Source: Anaerolineales bacterium
GTDB taxonomy: Bacteria > Chloroflexota > Anaerolineae > Anaerolineales > UBA4823
NCBI GenBank assembly: GCA_020061105.1
Contig: JAGUYW010000027.1
Location: 1-64,000, forward strand
Direction of reading: 5' to 3'
Length of the DNA stretch: 64,000 bases
Numbering within the stretch: position 1 is the stretch's first letter; the number at the start of each line of letters is the position of its first letter. Of this stretch, positions 51,882 to 61,417 are shown in pieces. Position numbers and translations under genes: made by a program. Under the pieces are notes generated by a model that did not search any database, was not told the DNA's origin, and was given only the letters and a program-made list of their open reading frames with translations.

Positions 51882-53838
51882 ATTTCTCCTGATGCATTTC
51901 CGGAGATCATTCCAACCCACCGGGCAGGTTTTGCGCCTGCTGCTTGGGTTGGCTGTGTTGTTTTCTGCCGGCGGGGGGAGCGCAATTGCTCAACCCGCTG
52001 GGACGGCCCTGGTAGGCCTCAGCATCGCTGGACCTGCGGATCTGAATGTACTGGCTGCGCAAGGTTTTCGTGGGTATGGCGAAATTGTGGCCTCATCTGG
52101 AGAAACCATCGTCTTGCTCTCGGCGGACGCCAGGCAGCAGGCCTGGTTGGCTGAGCAGGGTTATGAAACCATGCTGCTCGATGGGCAGGAGAGCCCCGGT
52201 GCGTATTTTCTGCTGCAGGGTGACGCCCAACAACTACGCCTGGCTGGCGACCAAGCGCGACTGCTTTGGACGGATGGACAGCAAGCCGTGGCGCTCGCCA
52301 ACCCCGACCAGGGCGAGCGTTTTGCTGACCTGGGGCTGCTCTGGCGACCTTTACGCCAGGCGCCTTTGCTGCCGGTTTCGATCGCCAGCGCTCTCGCGGC
52401 TCCGCAGGCGGTAACGCCCAGCCCATTGGTGCAGCAGATGATCTCTCAAGTCAGTTCGACCGCTTTGTATAATTATGTCGGCGGACTGAGCGGTGAATGG
52501 GCGGTAACGATCGATGGCAGCCCTTATATCCTGGCAACTCGCTATTCGCGCACCGATCAGGCTATCAAAAAGGCCACTCGCTATGTCTATGAGTACTTCC
52601 AATCGCTCAGCCTGGCGACCATGTATGATTATTACTATCTCTCTGGGGTCGAAAAGCGCAATGTGATCGCCCAACAGGTTGGTGTGGGACAACCAGGGCG
52701 AATTTTAATGCTGACTGCCCACCTCGATTCATACTCAACTGACAGCGATCCATACACCCTGGCACCTGGCGCCGATGATAACGCCAGCGGCTCTGCGGCG
52801 CTCATGCACATCGCTTCAATTTTACGGAATTACCAGTTCGATTGCACGATCCGCTATGCGCTATTTACTGGCGAGGAGCAAGGATTGATTGGAAGTTACG
52901 CCTATGCCCAGAAAATGTACAACGCGGGAACGAATATTGCCGGGGTGCTCAACCTGGATATGATCGGCTACAACACGCCAGGCAGTTATCGCTCGCTCGA
53001 ACTTCATACCCGCTTGAGCAATGCAGCAGATTTACAAATCGCGAACCTGTTCGTAGATGTCGTTTCAGCTTACCAGCTTAACCTGTACCCGTATGTTTTG
53101 CAGGATGGCGAATCATTCAGCGATCACTCGTCATTCTGGACGTTTGGCTATCCGGCGATTCTGGCCATCGAAGATTGGGATGACCATACGCCTTATTACC
53201 ACAAGAAAGGCGACCGGCTCTCTACGCTCGATATGTCGTACTATGCCGAATTCACCCGCGCCGCCCTGGCGACCCTGGCTCACATGGGCTGCCTGAGGCA
53301 AGGCCAGGTCGCCGGGCAGGTGACCGACGCCAGCAATGGTTTGCCGATCGCTAATGCCACCGTGACCGCCAGCCTGGATGGTGGAGGCAGCTGGCAGACC
53401 AGCACTTCTGGCACAGGCGCGTATGAGTTGACCTTAACGCCTGGCGTCTACAGCTTAACTAGCGCAGCGCCGTATTACCAGACGCAGACGCACACTGGTG
53501 TGACGGTTAGCGCCTCGTCGTCAACAACTGAAAACTTTGCGCAGACCCCCTGTACTTACTTTTCACAAGTTGATTTTTCTTTTACGCCGGTTGAACCTGG
53601 CGTTGGGCAATCCGTTCAATTTGTTGGTTCGGCGGTGGGGGTTTCGCCCCAGTTCTTGTGGAACTTCGATGACGGCAGTTATGGCAGCGGGGCGACCATC
53701 ACGCATGCCTTTGCTGCCAGCCGCGCCTACAATGTGGCTATGGCGATTGCCAATGCTTGCGACATGCTCCCGATTTATCGCTATATCCTGGTAGGAATGA
53801 CTGAAAAGATTTACTTCCCCCTGGTTGGGAAACCGTAA
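51856..53838 (+). CDS. Secreted M28 peptidase with beta domains and a C-terminal tail
   Basis: The 660-residue protein has a signal peptide (LLLGLAVLFSAGGGSAIAQ), a prodomain-like region, and an M28 zinc peptidase domain: MLTAHLDSYS (H), GADDNASGSAALMHIA (D), LFTGEEQGLIGS (E-E), LNLDMIGY (D) and FSDHSSFW (H). Then come a carboxypeptidase-regulatory-like domain (GQVTDASNGLPIANATV) and a PKD-like domain (FLWNFDDGSYGSG). It ends KIYFPLVGKP, a short aromatic/hydrophobic basic tail seen on many exported Anaerolineae proteins. ATG 51856 overlaps lipB by 26 nt. Confidence 0.88.
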   Translation: MKWLNKLYKFLLMHFRRSFQPTGQVLRLLLGLAVLFSAGGGSAIAQPAGTALVGLSIAGPADLNVLAAQGFRGYGEIVASSGETIVLLSADARQQAWLAEQGYETMLLDGQESPGAYFLLQGDAQQLRLAGDQARLLWTDGQQAVALANPDQGERFADLGLLWRPLRQAPLLPVSIASALAAPQAVTPSPLVQQMISQVSSTALYNYVGGLSGEWAVTIDGSPYILATRYSRTDQAIKKATRYVYEYFQSLSLATMYDYYYLSGVEKRNVIAQQVGVGQPGRILMLTAHLDSYSTDSDPYTLAPGADDNASGSAALMHIASILRNYQFDCTIRYALFTGEEQGLIGSYAYAQKMYNAGTNIAGVLNLDMIGYNTPGSYRSLELHTRLSNAADLQIANLFVDVVSAYQLNLYPYVLQDGESFSDHSSFWTFGYPAILAIEDWDDHTPYYHKKGDRLSTLDMSYYAEFTRAALATLAHMGCLRQGQVAGQVTDASNGLPIANATVTASLDGGGSWQTSTSGTGAYELTLTPGVYSLTSAAPYYQTQTHTGVTVSASSSTTENFAQTPCTYFSQVDFSFTPVEPGVGQSVQFVGSAVGVSPQFLWNFDDGSYGSGATITHAFAASRAYNVAMAIANACDMLPIYRYILVGMTEKIYFPLVGKP

Positions 53839-53845
53839 AAAGGGT

Positions 53846-53874
53846 TTGACAGTCCGATTAAAAAGAATTACACT
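53846..53874 (+). promoter_or_regulatory. Near-consensus promoter of the FHA gene
   Basis: TTGACA (53846-53851), a 17-nt spacer and TACACT (53869-53874) lie about 30 nt before the ATG. It starts 7 nt after the stop of the M28 peptidase gene. Confidence 0.8.
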
Positions 53875-53905
53875 ATGCCAAGCAAATGCGCGAGAGGAGG
53901 AAGAA

Positions 53906-54601
53906 ATGGCTTCACAATTCCAACTGGTAATGCGTTCTGGTCCCACGCCAGGCAAAGCCTATGATTTGTTGCAAGATGAGTTAACGATTGGGCGTGATAT
54001 CAATAATGGCGTTGTCATCAACGACCCCGAGATTTCGCGGCGCCATTCCCGCTTGCGGGCGCAAGCCGGCAGCTACACAATCGAAGACCTGGGCTCTACC
54101 AACGGCACCTTTGTGAATGGGCAACGGCTGATGGGGCCGCACATGTTACGCCCTGGCGAAGTTGTCATGTTGGGAGAACATATCGGCCTGGTTTTCGAAG
54201 CGGTTTACGACCCGAGCGCCACCGTTGTCAGCAGCAGCGCCCAGGAAACCTTCCGTATACCGCAGCAAACTCCCCAAACCATGCCGGCGCCTGAACCGTA
54301 TGAGACACCTTATCAAGAGCCCGCATACCAACAACCTTCTTACCAACAACCGCCCTCATATAGTGGGCAAATCCCTCAAGGGCCGCCTGACCCATACCTG
54401 GAACAACCGGCGGTTCCTTACGCCCAGGTGGAAGAAGCTCCAGCGCCGAAGCGCAATATTCTTTTGATCGGGTGTATCTCGCTGTTGGTCTTGGGTTGTG
54501 TTTGCCTGGGCGCGTTTGCGGTTTTTGATGCTTTAGATCTATACTGCAGCGGGCCGTTTGCTGGCGTTACCGAGATGATCTTCGGCAGCGTTTGCCCTTA
54601 A
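53906..54601 (+). CDS. FHA-domain membrane protein
   Basis: The 231-residue protein has an N-terminal FHA domain (about 1-95) with the phosphothreonine-binding signature: LTIGRDINNGVVIND, SRRHSRLR and DLGSTNGTFVNG. A Pro/Gln/Tyr-rich linker (YQEPAYQQPSYQQPP) leads to one membrane helix (ILLIGCISLLVLGCVCLGAF) and a short outer tail with three Cys in all. It should recognise proteins phosphorylated by Ser/Thr kinases, such as the one encoded at 61418-63649. ATG 53906 follows AGAGGAGG. Confidence 0.9.
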   Translation: MASQFQLVMRSGPTPGKAYDLLQDELTIGRDINNGVVINDPEISRRHSRLRAQAGSYTIEDLGSTNGTFVNGQRLMGPHMLRPGEVVMLGEHIGLVFEAVYDPSATVVSSSAQETFRIPQQTPQTMPAPEPYETPYQEPAYQQPSYQQPPSYSGQIPQGPPDPYLEQPAVPYAQVEEAPAPKRNILLIGCISLLVLGCVCLGAFAVFDALDLYCSGPFAGVTEMIFGSVCP

Positions 54602-54623
54602 TTGGTTGGATAACATCTCAGAG

Positions 54624-54651
54624 GGTCGCCTGAACTTGGGCGACCTTTTTT
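54624..54651 (+). terminator. Terminator after the FHA gene
   Basis: GGTCGCC and GGCGACC pair as a 7-bp stem (54624-54630 with 54639-54645) and six Ts follow. Confidence 0.88.
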
Positions 54652-54654
54652 GTT

Positions 54655-56295
54655 TTATTTCAACGCTTCCAGGCTGTCCAGGCTGTCCAGAATGGCATTG
54701 ACCAGACTCAGCCGTTCTTGGGCGGCGGCGTAATCCCCGTTTTTAAGCGCTTGAAATGCCTCTACCAACCATGTCTCCAGGCGGATATTTTCAGGGTGCA
54801 TTGGACGGCGCAGAAAGTCAGCCACAATCCCGCGCTCGCGCATCTGGATTGTATCGGGCAGCCAGGCAGTCAGAAAATAGGCCGATGGATCAAGCAGGCG
54901 CTGGTAACGTCGCAGGGTATCGAAATAGCGCACTGTTAGTAGAACATCGGCAGACTGTTCGGCGCTGACAAACTCAGCCTGTAAGGATTCGACAAAGCGC
55001 GCCTCAAGCTGCACCAGGCTCAAGCCAAAGTGATCTTGCAAGGCGCGCTCCAGGGCGCGTTGCTGGTAGCCGGCGGCAGTCTGCTCTTCAGGGTTGTCGG
55101 GTTGGGGTCGGATATCTCGATAAAACTCAAAGTATGCCTGCCAGCCCCAGGTGTCCAGCATGTATTCGATTAATGCGGCAGCCTGTAAATAGCCGATCTC
55201 ATGTTGGACAAAATAGAAATTATCGATCATCGAAGAGAGCGGGATATACCATCCCAGCCCGCAGGTTGGCTGGTCGTCTGGCAAATGCACCAGCGTCTCA
55301 TCTAGCGGGATGCAGCCTTCTTGGGGAGGCAGCAACGCTGCGGCGCGCTGTGTGAGTGCTTCGGGTTTGAAATGCCCACCGCTCAGGTAGACTGCCAGGC
55401 CTTCCACCAGAATCGAAGGGCGCAGTTCGCCCCCTAAACGGGCATCCAGGATGTGAACAATCTCATGATGGGCGACCATGTCAATGGTGTCGCCGGCGTA
55501 ATTGCGGTCCAGGTACGATAGGGCGATCTCCTTGCCAGCAAATCCGCCGTGTCCCAAGACCCGCGGCATGAGAACAACGGAAACCGGCTCTTGCAACTGG
55601 ATTCCCATACGTTGGATAGCCAAATCAGTCTGCTCATCCAGTATCGCCAGCAGTGTCGCCAAATCGCGCTCGGCTTCTGTGCCTGTGATGTAATAAACCA
55701 GGCAGCATTCGCTCTCCGCCGCTGCCCAGGTCGCTTGCGGCTCAGGGGGCGGAACCGCCTCGGATGGATAGAGCGTAACGGTCTGCGTCCAGGTAAGTTC
55801 ATCTGGGTAGACGGAGAAAACAACCGTGTGTTCTCCATGAACCAGGCCAGTGGTGTTCCAACCCCACATCAAAGTGGCCTGAGGGCGCCCGCCAATTCCA
55901 AATGGACCGAAATCGATTTGATATTTTTTCTCAGACGCTTCAACCGATTGAAAAGCGATTTCCACGCTTTGACCAGGGCGGAAATTATCTGCTGCGATCA
56001 ATACTTCAAAACTGATCCGGTCGCCAACATACAACGGCCCATCGGGGTGCAAGCGCACTTCGAAGGCGCCGCTTGAGAGGGGAGACAGGCTGGGCGCCGT
56101 GGGGCGAAGTCCGGCAGCGGCAGTTGGCGGGGTGGTGCGAGTAGGAGGAATGCCGACCGTCCAGGTAGGAACGACTGCGCTCATATCTGTGGGCAGCGCT
56201 TGCGAGGCAGGGGGTTGGGTAAAATTTTCCAGCGCCAGGGCGCGGCAGGCCAATCCCAGTAAAACGAAGGGAATCAGGTAACGCCAAATTCGCAT
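54655..56295 (-). CDS. HExxH metallopeptidase-like lipoprotein
   Basis: The 546-residue protein has a lipoprotein-type signal (IPFVLLGLACRA), a Thr/Pro-rich linker, a beta-sandwich-like region (about 75-185), and a peptidase domain with the zinc motif HEIVH (DMVAHHEIVHILDARLGG) and a Glu downstream in ILVEGLAVYLSGG, the gluzincin/peptidase MA-like layout. The rest is helical. It is probably an extracellular, membrane-anchored protease of unknown target. It converges with the FHA gene and stands alone on this strand. Confidence 0.8.
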   Translation of the reverse strand: MRIWRYLIPFVLLGLACRALALENFTQPPASQALPTDMSAVVPTWTVGIPPTRTTPPTAAAGLRPTAPSLSPLSSGAFEVRLHPDGPLYVGDRISFEVLIAADNFRPGQSVEIAFQSVEASEKKYQIDFGPFGIGGRPQATLMWGWNTTGLVHGEHTVVFSVYPDELTWTQTVTLYPSEAVPPPEPQATWAAAESECCLVYYITGTEAERDLATLLAILDEQTDLAIQRMGIQLQEPVSVVLMPRVLGHGGFAGKEIALSYLDRNYAGDTIDMVAHHEIVHILDARLGGELRPSILVEGLAVYLSGGHFKPEALTQRAAALLPPQEGCIPLDETLVHLPDDQPTCGLGWYIPLSSMIDNFYFVQHEIGYLQAAALIEYMLDTWGWQAYFEFYRDIRPQPDNPEEQTAAGYQQRALERALQDHFGLSLVQLEARFVESLQAEFVSAEQSADVLLTVRYFDTLRRYQRLLDPSAYFLTAWLPDTIQMRERGIVADFLRRPMHPENIRLETWLVEAFQALKNGDYAAAQERLSLVNAILDSLDSLEALK

Positions 56296-56428
56296 GGCGC
56301 TGATTATAGCATGGCGGCCCTGCTCAACGTATGTAACCTGGCATTTGATCGCCTGGAATTCCGGAGTGGTAAAATTGAAGCGTTGGCGAAAATCTGTTGT
56401 TTATTTATTTCTGTTTCTTGGAGGTTGT

Positions 56429-57511
56429 ATGTCTGTTCCTTCGCGAATGTTTGTCCCCGGTCCGGTTGATGTCGATCCACAAGTTCTGCAAGCTCAGACG
56501 CAGGCGATGCTGCCGCATCGCAGTAAAGAGTTCGAGGCGATTTTCCAAAGCGCTTCAGAAAAAGCACGCCAGCTTTTCTATACAGAAAGCCGGGTTTTTC
56601 TTTTCACGGCTTCGGGCACTGGCTTGCACGAAGCCGCAGTGCGCAACCTGGCGAAAGAAAGCGTGCTATCGTGCGTCAACGGCGCTTTTGCTCAACGCTG
56701 GTATGACGTGGCGCTTGCCAATGGCAAACGGGTGGATATGCTGGAAACTGCCTGGGACCAGCCGATAACGCCACAAGCGGTCAGCGAGGCATTACAGCGC
56801 AAGCCATACGAAATCATTACCGTGGTTCACAACGAGACCTCGACAGGCTTGCAAAACCCGGTGCAAGAAATCGCTGCGGCTGTACGGGCGACCAGCCCTA
56901 ACACCCTGATCTGCGTTGACGCAGTTTCTTCCTTAGGCGGGGCAAAAATCGAGATGGATGCCTGGGGGATCGATTTTTTGTTGACCTCTTCCCAGAAATG
57001 CCTGGCGCTCCCACCGGGGCTGGCGCTGTGCGGCGTATCGGACCGGGCGATGGCTAATGCAGAGAGCGTGCCGGGGCGCGGTTGGTACTTTGACCTGCTG
57101 CGGATGGAAAAACACCGTCTGAAAGATTCGACTCCGGCGACCCCGGCTCTATCGCTGATTTATGCCCTGGATGTACAGCTTGACCGCATCCTGGCGGAAG
57201 GGTTAGAGGCGCGCTTTGCGCGTTACAGCGCCATGGCGGAAAGGGTGCATGCATGGGCTGCCGGGCGCGGCCTGGGCTTATTCGCTCCTGAGGGCTACCG
57301 GTCGCAGACGGTCACGACGTTGCTTTCCACCCCGCAGCTGAACGCCCCGGCGGCAAATAAATTCTTGCTGCCGCGCGGGATGCGGATTGCCGGGGGATAT
57401 GGCGCGATCAAGGAAAAAACTTTTCGCATTGCCCACATGGGCGAGATTGCCATGCCAGATATCGAGCGCTTGTTGAGCGCCCTGGACGAATATCTGGAGG
57501 CGCAGGCTTAA
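56429..57511 (+). CDS. Class V PLP aminotransferase, serine/alanine-glyoxylate type
   Basis: The 360-residue enzyme starts MSVPSRMFVPGPVDVDPQVL, as alanine-glyoxylate/serine-pyruvate aminotransferases and phosphoserine aminotransferase-like enzymes do. Other motifs: MLPHRSKEFEAIF, VHNETSTGLQNPV, CVDAVSSLGGAKIEMDAWGI and the PLP Lys K190 in TSSQKCLALPPG. GGAGG precedes ATG 56429; the frame extension to 56294 is not needed. It could take part in serine/glyoxylate metabolism. The rRNA methyltransferase gene follows after 15 nt. Confidence 0.87.
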   Translation: MSVPSRMFVPGPVDVDPQVLQAQTQAMLPHRSKEFEAIFQSASEKARQLFYTESRVFLFTASGTGLHEAAVRNLAKESVLSCVNGAFAQRWYDVALANGKRVDMLETAWDQPITPQAVSEALQRKPYEIITVVHNETSTGLQNPVQEIAAAVRATSPNTLICVDAVSSLGGAKIEMDAWGIDFLLTSSQKCLALPPGLALCGVSDRAMANAESVPGRGWYFDLLRMEKHRLKDSTPATPALSLIYALDVQLDRILAEGLEARFARYSAMAERVHAWAAGRGLGLFAPEGYRSQTVTTLLSTPQLNAPAANKFLLPRGMRIAGGYGAIKEKTFRIAHMGEIAMPDIERLLSALDEYLEAQA

Positions 57512-57526
57512 CGAGAGGTCCGGTAC

Positions 57527-58777
57527 GTGGCATTTGCTTCGCAAGCTCTGATTTTACGCACCCAGGCGCTGGCCTATGGCGGCGCCGCGATTGGCCGCTT
57601 GCCGGATGGCCGAGCGGTATTTACGCCTTTCTGCCTGGCAGGTGAAACCGTGCGCGTGCAGGTGGTGGAGGAGAAACGCGGCTACGCTCGGGCCGAGTTG
57701 TTGGAAGTGCTCGAGTCTTCGCCGCAACGGGTGGCGCCGCGCTGCGGGCACTTTATGGAATGCGGCGGCTGTCATTACCAGCAGATCGCATATTCCGAGC
57801 AGTTGGCAGCCAAAGCCGCTATTCTTGCTGACCAACTGGAACGTATTGGTGGAATCACCAGCCCTTTGCCTGAGCCAACACTGCCATCGATGGCGCCATA
57901 CAATTACCGCAATCACGTCCAGTTTCACCTTGACCCGCACGGCAAACTCGGCTACCGGCGCTCCAATTCTGATCAAACGCTGGCAATCCGTGAATGCCAT
58001 TTGCCTGAAGAAGGACTCAACACGCTCTGGCCTCAACTAGACTTCGAAGCTATGCCGGAAATCGAACGGGTGGGCTTGCGCAGCGGCGCTGGCGATGATT
58101 GGCAGATCATCCTGGAAAGTGCGGCCTCGCAGCCGCCCGAGTTTACCGTCGAGGGGCTGCCGCTTTCTGCCGTGCACCTCAGCCCGGGGGGAACGGTGGT
58201 GCTGGCTGGCAGCGAAGCCGTCACCATGCAAATCAAAGGGCGTTTCTTTCAGGTCTCGGCAGCCTCCTTCTTCCAGACGAATACTGCTATGGCAGAGAGC
58301 ATGGTGCAGCACATCCTGGATACGCTTCCAAAGTATGCTGCGTTCACTCCGCATACCACACTGCTCGATTGTTATTGCGGCGTTGGCCTCTTCAGCGCTT
58401 TCCTGGCGCCGCATGTCGGGCGTTTAATTGGCATCGAGAGCGCTCCCAGCGCATGCGAAGATTTTTCCGCCAACCTGGACGAGTTCGATCATGTTGAGTT
58501 GTACCAATCCAGCGCAGATATTGCCTTGCCGAATTTGCCCGTCCGTCCGGAGATTGTATTGGTCGACCCGCCGCGGGCTGGCCTGGAACGGCAGGCGTTG
58601 GATGGTTTGCTGGCTTTAGCCCCGCAAGTTTTGGTTTATATCTCGTGCGATCCGGCAACCCTGGGTCGTGATGCTCGCCGCCTGGTTGCTGGCGGGTATC
58701 GCTTGCGACAGATTACGCCGGTCGATTTATTTCCGCAAACCTACCATATAGAAAGTATCAGTTTTTGGAGCAAATAG
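57527..58777 (+). CDS. 23S rRNA (uracil-5)-methyltransferase, RlmD/TrmA family
   Basis: The 416-residue enzyme has an N-terminal TRAM domain (LAYGGAAIGRLPDGRAVF), a [4Fe-4S] cluster motif C-x5-C-x2-C (RCGHFMECGGCHYQQI) with a fourth Cys in IRECHLPEEG, a SAM fold (DCYCGVGLFSAFLAPHVG) and the catalytic Cys in YISCDPATLGRDAR. It methylates U at C5 in rRNA (RlmD or RlmCD type). The start is GTG 57527 with GAGAGG upstream. It is probably co-transcribed with the aminotransferase. Confidence 0.9.
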   Translation: MAFASQALILRTQALAYGGAAIGRLPDGRAVFTPFCLAGETVRVQVVEEKRGYARAELLEVLESSPQRVAPRCGHFMECGGCHYQQIAYSEQLAAKAAILADQLERIGGITSPLPEPTLPSMAPYNYRNHVQFHLDPHGKLGYRRSNSDQTLAIRECHLPEEGLNTLWPQLDFEAMPEIERVGLRSGAGDDWQIILESAASQPPEFTVEGLPLSAVHLSPGGTVVLAGSEAVTMQIKGRFFQVSAASFFQTNTAMAESMVQHILDTLPKYAAFTPHTTLLDCYCGVGLFSAFLAPHVGRLIGIESAPSACEDFSANLDEFDHVELYQSSADIALPNLPVRPEIVLVDPPRAGLERQALDGLLALAPQVLVYISCDPATLGRDARRLVAGGYRLRQITPVDLFPQTYHIESISFWSK

Positions 58778-58822
58778 ATCAAACAGCCGGCGTAGCTTTG
58801 CGCTGGCCAAGATGGTTGGCTT

Positions 58823-59203
58823 ATGGATGAAAGATACCTGGCTACGTTCAAGCACATTTCCCGGCGCATTCTTGGGGTTAGCGCGGTTCTATTGGTTGCG
58901 GCGATTGCCTTTTGGTTGATCAGGCGTCCCTGGACAGGCCAGGCGTTTGGCAACGCCCTTTCGATCGCCGGTTTTCTCAGCATTGCTCTGGGTTGCCTCA
59001 GCCTGGCTGGAAAATGGGAATTTTCACGCCCCAAGCGCCTGACAAAAAATGATCCGCTTCACCAGGCCAGCCCGCTGGCGCGCTTTTTTTACCGTTGCCT
59101 GGATTTTATTGAGGCGAACCTGGTGATGACCACCTTGACGCTTGCAGGTATATTTACCCTGGCAATTGGAGAAATCCTGGCCAGGCTTTTGGCGGTAGAA
59201 TAA
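58823..59203 (+). CDS. Small membrane protein of unknown function
   Basis: The 126-residue protein has three membrane helices (ISRRILGVSAVLLVAAIAFW, FGNALSIAGFLSIALGCLSL, LVMTTLTLAGIFTLAIGEIL) and a short basic loop between the second and third. No family was recognised. It lies 45 nt after the rRNA methyltransferase gene and converges with the EamA transporter gene, whose stop is 6 nt away. Confidence 0.65.
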   Translation: MDERYLATFKHISRRILGVSAVLLVAAIAFWLIRRPWTGQAFGNALSIAGFLSIALGCLSLAGKWEFSRPKRLTKNDPLHQASPLARFFYRCLDFIEANLVMTTLTLAGIFTLAIGEILARLLAVE

Positions 59204-59209
59204 ACTCCA

Positions 59210-60139
59210 TTATTCCGCCGAGCCGGCGGCTTGCTTTTTTGCGACAGGCCGCCGCCTTTGGATCTGGATCGCCAGCACGCCCAGCCCGGCAATCAGAATG
59301 CCAAGCCATTGCTGCATGGTTAACGCTTCTCCTAAAAAGATCCATGCCAATAAAGGAATTTGTATCAGCATGGTGTTGTTGATAATGCTTGATTCAGTCG
59401 CCGATAGTGTGCGCAGGGTATGATTCCATAACGAGAACGCAAAAGCGGTGTTTACCAGCGCCAACCAACCGATAATCAGCCAATGTTTCCAACTCAGAGG
59501 GGGTAACCCTTGCGCCAAAATCCCTACCAACAAGAGAAGGGCAGCCCCGACGCCCATGCTAACCGTAGTCACGAGTACTACTGGAATGCCAGTACGGGAA
59601 TTGGTGTAGCGCCCTAAGACTGCAGAACCGGCATTAGCGATCACTCCAAGCGCCACAATGCTTAACCCGATCATTTGACCAGCCGGTATTAGTACTGGGA
59701 AAAAATACAATATCGAGCCCGTGATCGACAGGATTACTCCAAGCCAATCCTGCAGACGCGGCGCTTCTTTGAGCCATGCCAGACTCATTCCTGCGACAAA
59801 AATTGAGGTGAAATTGAGCAGTAAACTTACCGTGGCAGAAGGTAAATATGACAGGCCGATGTAGATGGCGCCTTGTACGATGGCGTAATATACCAGCCCA
59901 AGCACAATCAGCAGGCCCCATTGTGGACGCTTTAGAGAGCCCAGCGCGGCGCGCTGCCTGGGCTGCAGGGCAAAGGGTAGTAAACAAATAAATGCCAGGC
60001 CGTAGCGCAGTCCAGAAAACGTCAGGGCGGGGATGTCGACCAACCCGATTTTGATGAGCACCCAGGAAGTAGACCAAAGGAATGTAACGAACAACGCCTG
60101 GAGCATCGCGCCGGCGCGTTGAGAAAGGCGGTTGGGCAT
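59210..60139 (-). CDS. EamA-family (DMT superfamily) transporter
   Basis: The 309-residue membrane protein has ten predicted helices in two repeats, as in RhaT/EamA permeases: FVTFLWSTSWVLIKIGLVDI near the N-terminus and LVNTAFAFSLWNHTLRTLSA plus LIQIPLLAWIFLGEALTMQQ in the second EamA half. Members export amino acids or other metabolites; the substrate is unknown. It is divergent from the P-loop gene at 60247. Confidence 0.88.
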   Translation of the reverse strand: MPNRLSQRAGAMLQALFVTFLWSTSWVLIKIGLVDIPALTFSGLRYGLAFICLLPFALQPRQRAALGSLKRPQWGLLIVLGLVYYAIVQGAIYIGLSYLPSATVSLLLNFTSIFVAGMSLAWLKEAPRLQDWLGVILSITGSILYFFPVLIPAGQMIGLSIVALGVIANAGSAVLGRYTNSRTGIPVVLVTTVSMGVGAALLLLVGILAQGLPPLSWKHWLIIGWLALVNTAFAFSLWNHTLRTLSATESSIINNTMLIQIPLLAWIFLGEALTMQQWLGILIAGLGVLAIQIQRRRPVAKKQAAGSAE

Positions 60140-60246
60140 GCTGGTATTTTACCTGGGAAATGTTTTACCAGCAGACGAGTATCTGTCTTATAATATATCG
60201 CAGGAACAAACGGTGTAAGAATCCAAAACAAGGAATTTATATTCAT

Positions 60247-61413
60247 ATGGCAAAGGTTTCTACTCTTTCGAATACATTCAATACGATCAAGGAAGTCGAC
60301 TTGCGCCCGCTACGACAGCAAGCACTCAATGGCGTGCGTATGAGCATCGTTGGCGCGCCTGGGTCTGGACGCTCGACGTTAGCTGCCCAACTGCGCCGCG
60401 ACCCAGCCCGACCGGAGAACCAGACTGATAGCCCGGTGTTAATTCTCGACCTGGAGCAAGCGGCGCAGGCCTCCGGCGCCGATCTGATTATCCTGGTGGT
60501 CGATCATCGCAAACTTGATACGACGCTGGAGCAAGGCCTGGCACAGCAGTGGGCCAACGCCAACCAGCGCGTTCTTATCTTGCTGAATGAATTCGAAGAA
60601 CCGCAAGGCAGTAAATCGATGATCGCCTGGTCGAATTGGAGCCGCCGGCGGGTGGTGCTCGGCTCGGTGTTGGATGAACATTTTCTGACGAATCGTTTTG
60701 CGGGGGTGGTGATCGATTTGCTGCCCAACCATGTGCTTGGGCTGGGACGCGCTTTCCCGCTCTTTCGGGTCGCCGTAGCCCATTATTTAATCAACGATAC
60801 AAGCCTGTCGAATGCAGCCTATTCTATAAGCACTGGGTTGGCTGAAATTGTGCCGATTTTTGATATCCCGTTGAACGTTGCCGATATGGTCGTGCTTACC
60901 AAGACTCAGGCTTACCTGGTGTATAAACTCGGCCTGGCGTTTGGTTTTTCGACTCAATGGCAGGATTATGTGGCTGAGTTTAGCAGTGTGCTGGGCGCCG
61001 GCTTCCTTTGGCGGCAAATTGCTCGCAGCCTGGTGGGTTTGATCCCGGTATACGGAATTATCCCCAAAGTGGCTGTGGCATATTCCGGCACCTATGTGGT
61101 TGGGCACGCTGTATTGCAGTGGTACATAACCGGACGGCATATCTCGACCCGCCAGATGCGCGAATTATATCGCCAGGCCTTCCTGCGCGGCAAGGCTGTT
61201 GGCGCCAGACTGCTCGAAAAAGTGCCACGGCCGCATTTACCGAAGGTGAAGCTGCCGCGTCTGCCCAGGCGCGCCGCTCAGAAAGATGCGCTGCCGGCAT
61301 TGCCTTCACAGAGCGCGGCCATTAAAGCCTGCCCGCAGTGCGCCAAAGAAAGCGCCGCGGATGCCGCCTTTTGCCAGTACTGCGCCCATCCAATGGATAG
61401 TCCAGAAAGTTAA
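60247..61413 (+). CDS. P-loop NTPase-like protein with DUF697-like region and zinc ribbon
   Basis: The 388-residue protein has an N-terminal P-loop-like domain with GAPGSGRST at 36-44. The usual Lys of the Walker A motif is Arg42, and in place of NKxD there is NEFE, so GTP use is doubtful. A hydrophobic helical part (about 175-300, LAEIVPIFDIPLNVADM, VGLIPVYGIIPKVAV) is like DUF697 of GTPase-linked membrane proteins. The C-terminus has a zinc ribbon (CPQCAKESA and CQYCAHP). A TATAAT lies about 50 nt upstream. The frame extension to 60160 is not needed. Confidence 0.75.
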   Translation: MAKVSTLSNTFNTIKEVDLRPLRQQALNGVRMSIVGAPGSGRSTLAAQLRRDPARPENQTDSPVLILDLEQAAQASGADLIILVVDHRKLDTTLEQGLAQQWANANQRVLILLNEFEEPQGSKSMIAWSNWSRRRVVLGSVLDEHFLTNRFAGVVIDLLPNHVLGLGRAFPLFRVAVAHYLINDTSLSNAAYSISTGLAEIVPIFDIPLNVADMVVLTKTQAYLVYKLGLAFGFSTQWQDYVAEFSSVLGAGFLWRQIARSLVGLIPVYGIIPKVAVAYSGTYVVGHAVLQWYITGRHISTRQMRELYRQAFLRGKAVGARLLEKVPRPHLPKVKLPRLPRRAAQKDALPALPSQSAAIKACPQCAKESAADAAFCQYCAHPMDSPES

Positions 61414-61417
61414 TCGA

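Noticed and set aside
53300-53530. Beta domain in the M28 peptidase as source of the HsdR insert
   Set aside because: Both look like the same fold class but share no long identical stretch, so direct copying is not supported.
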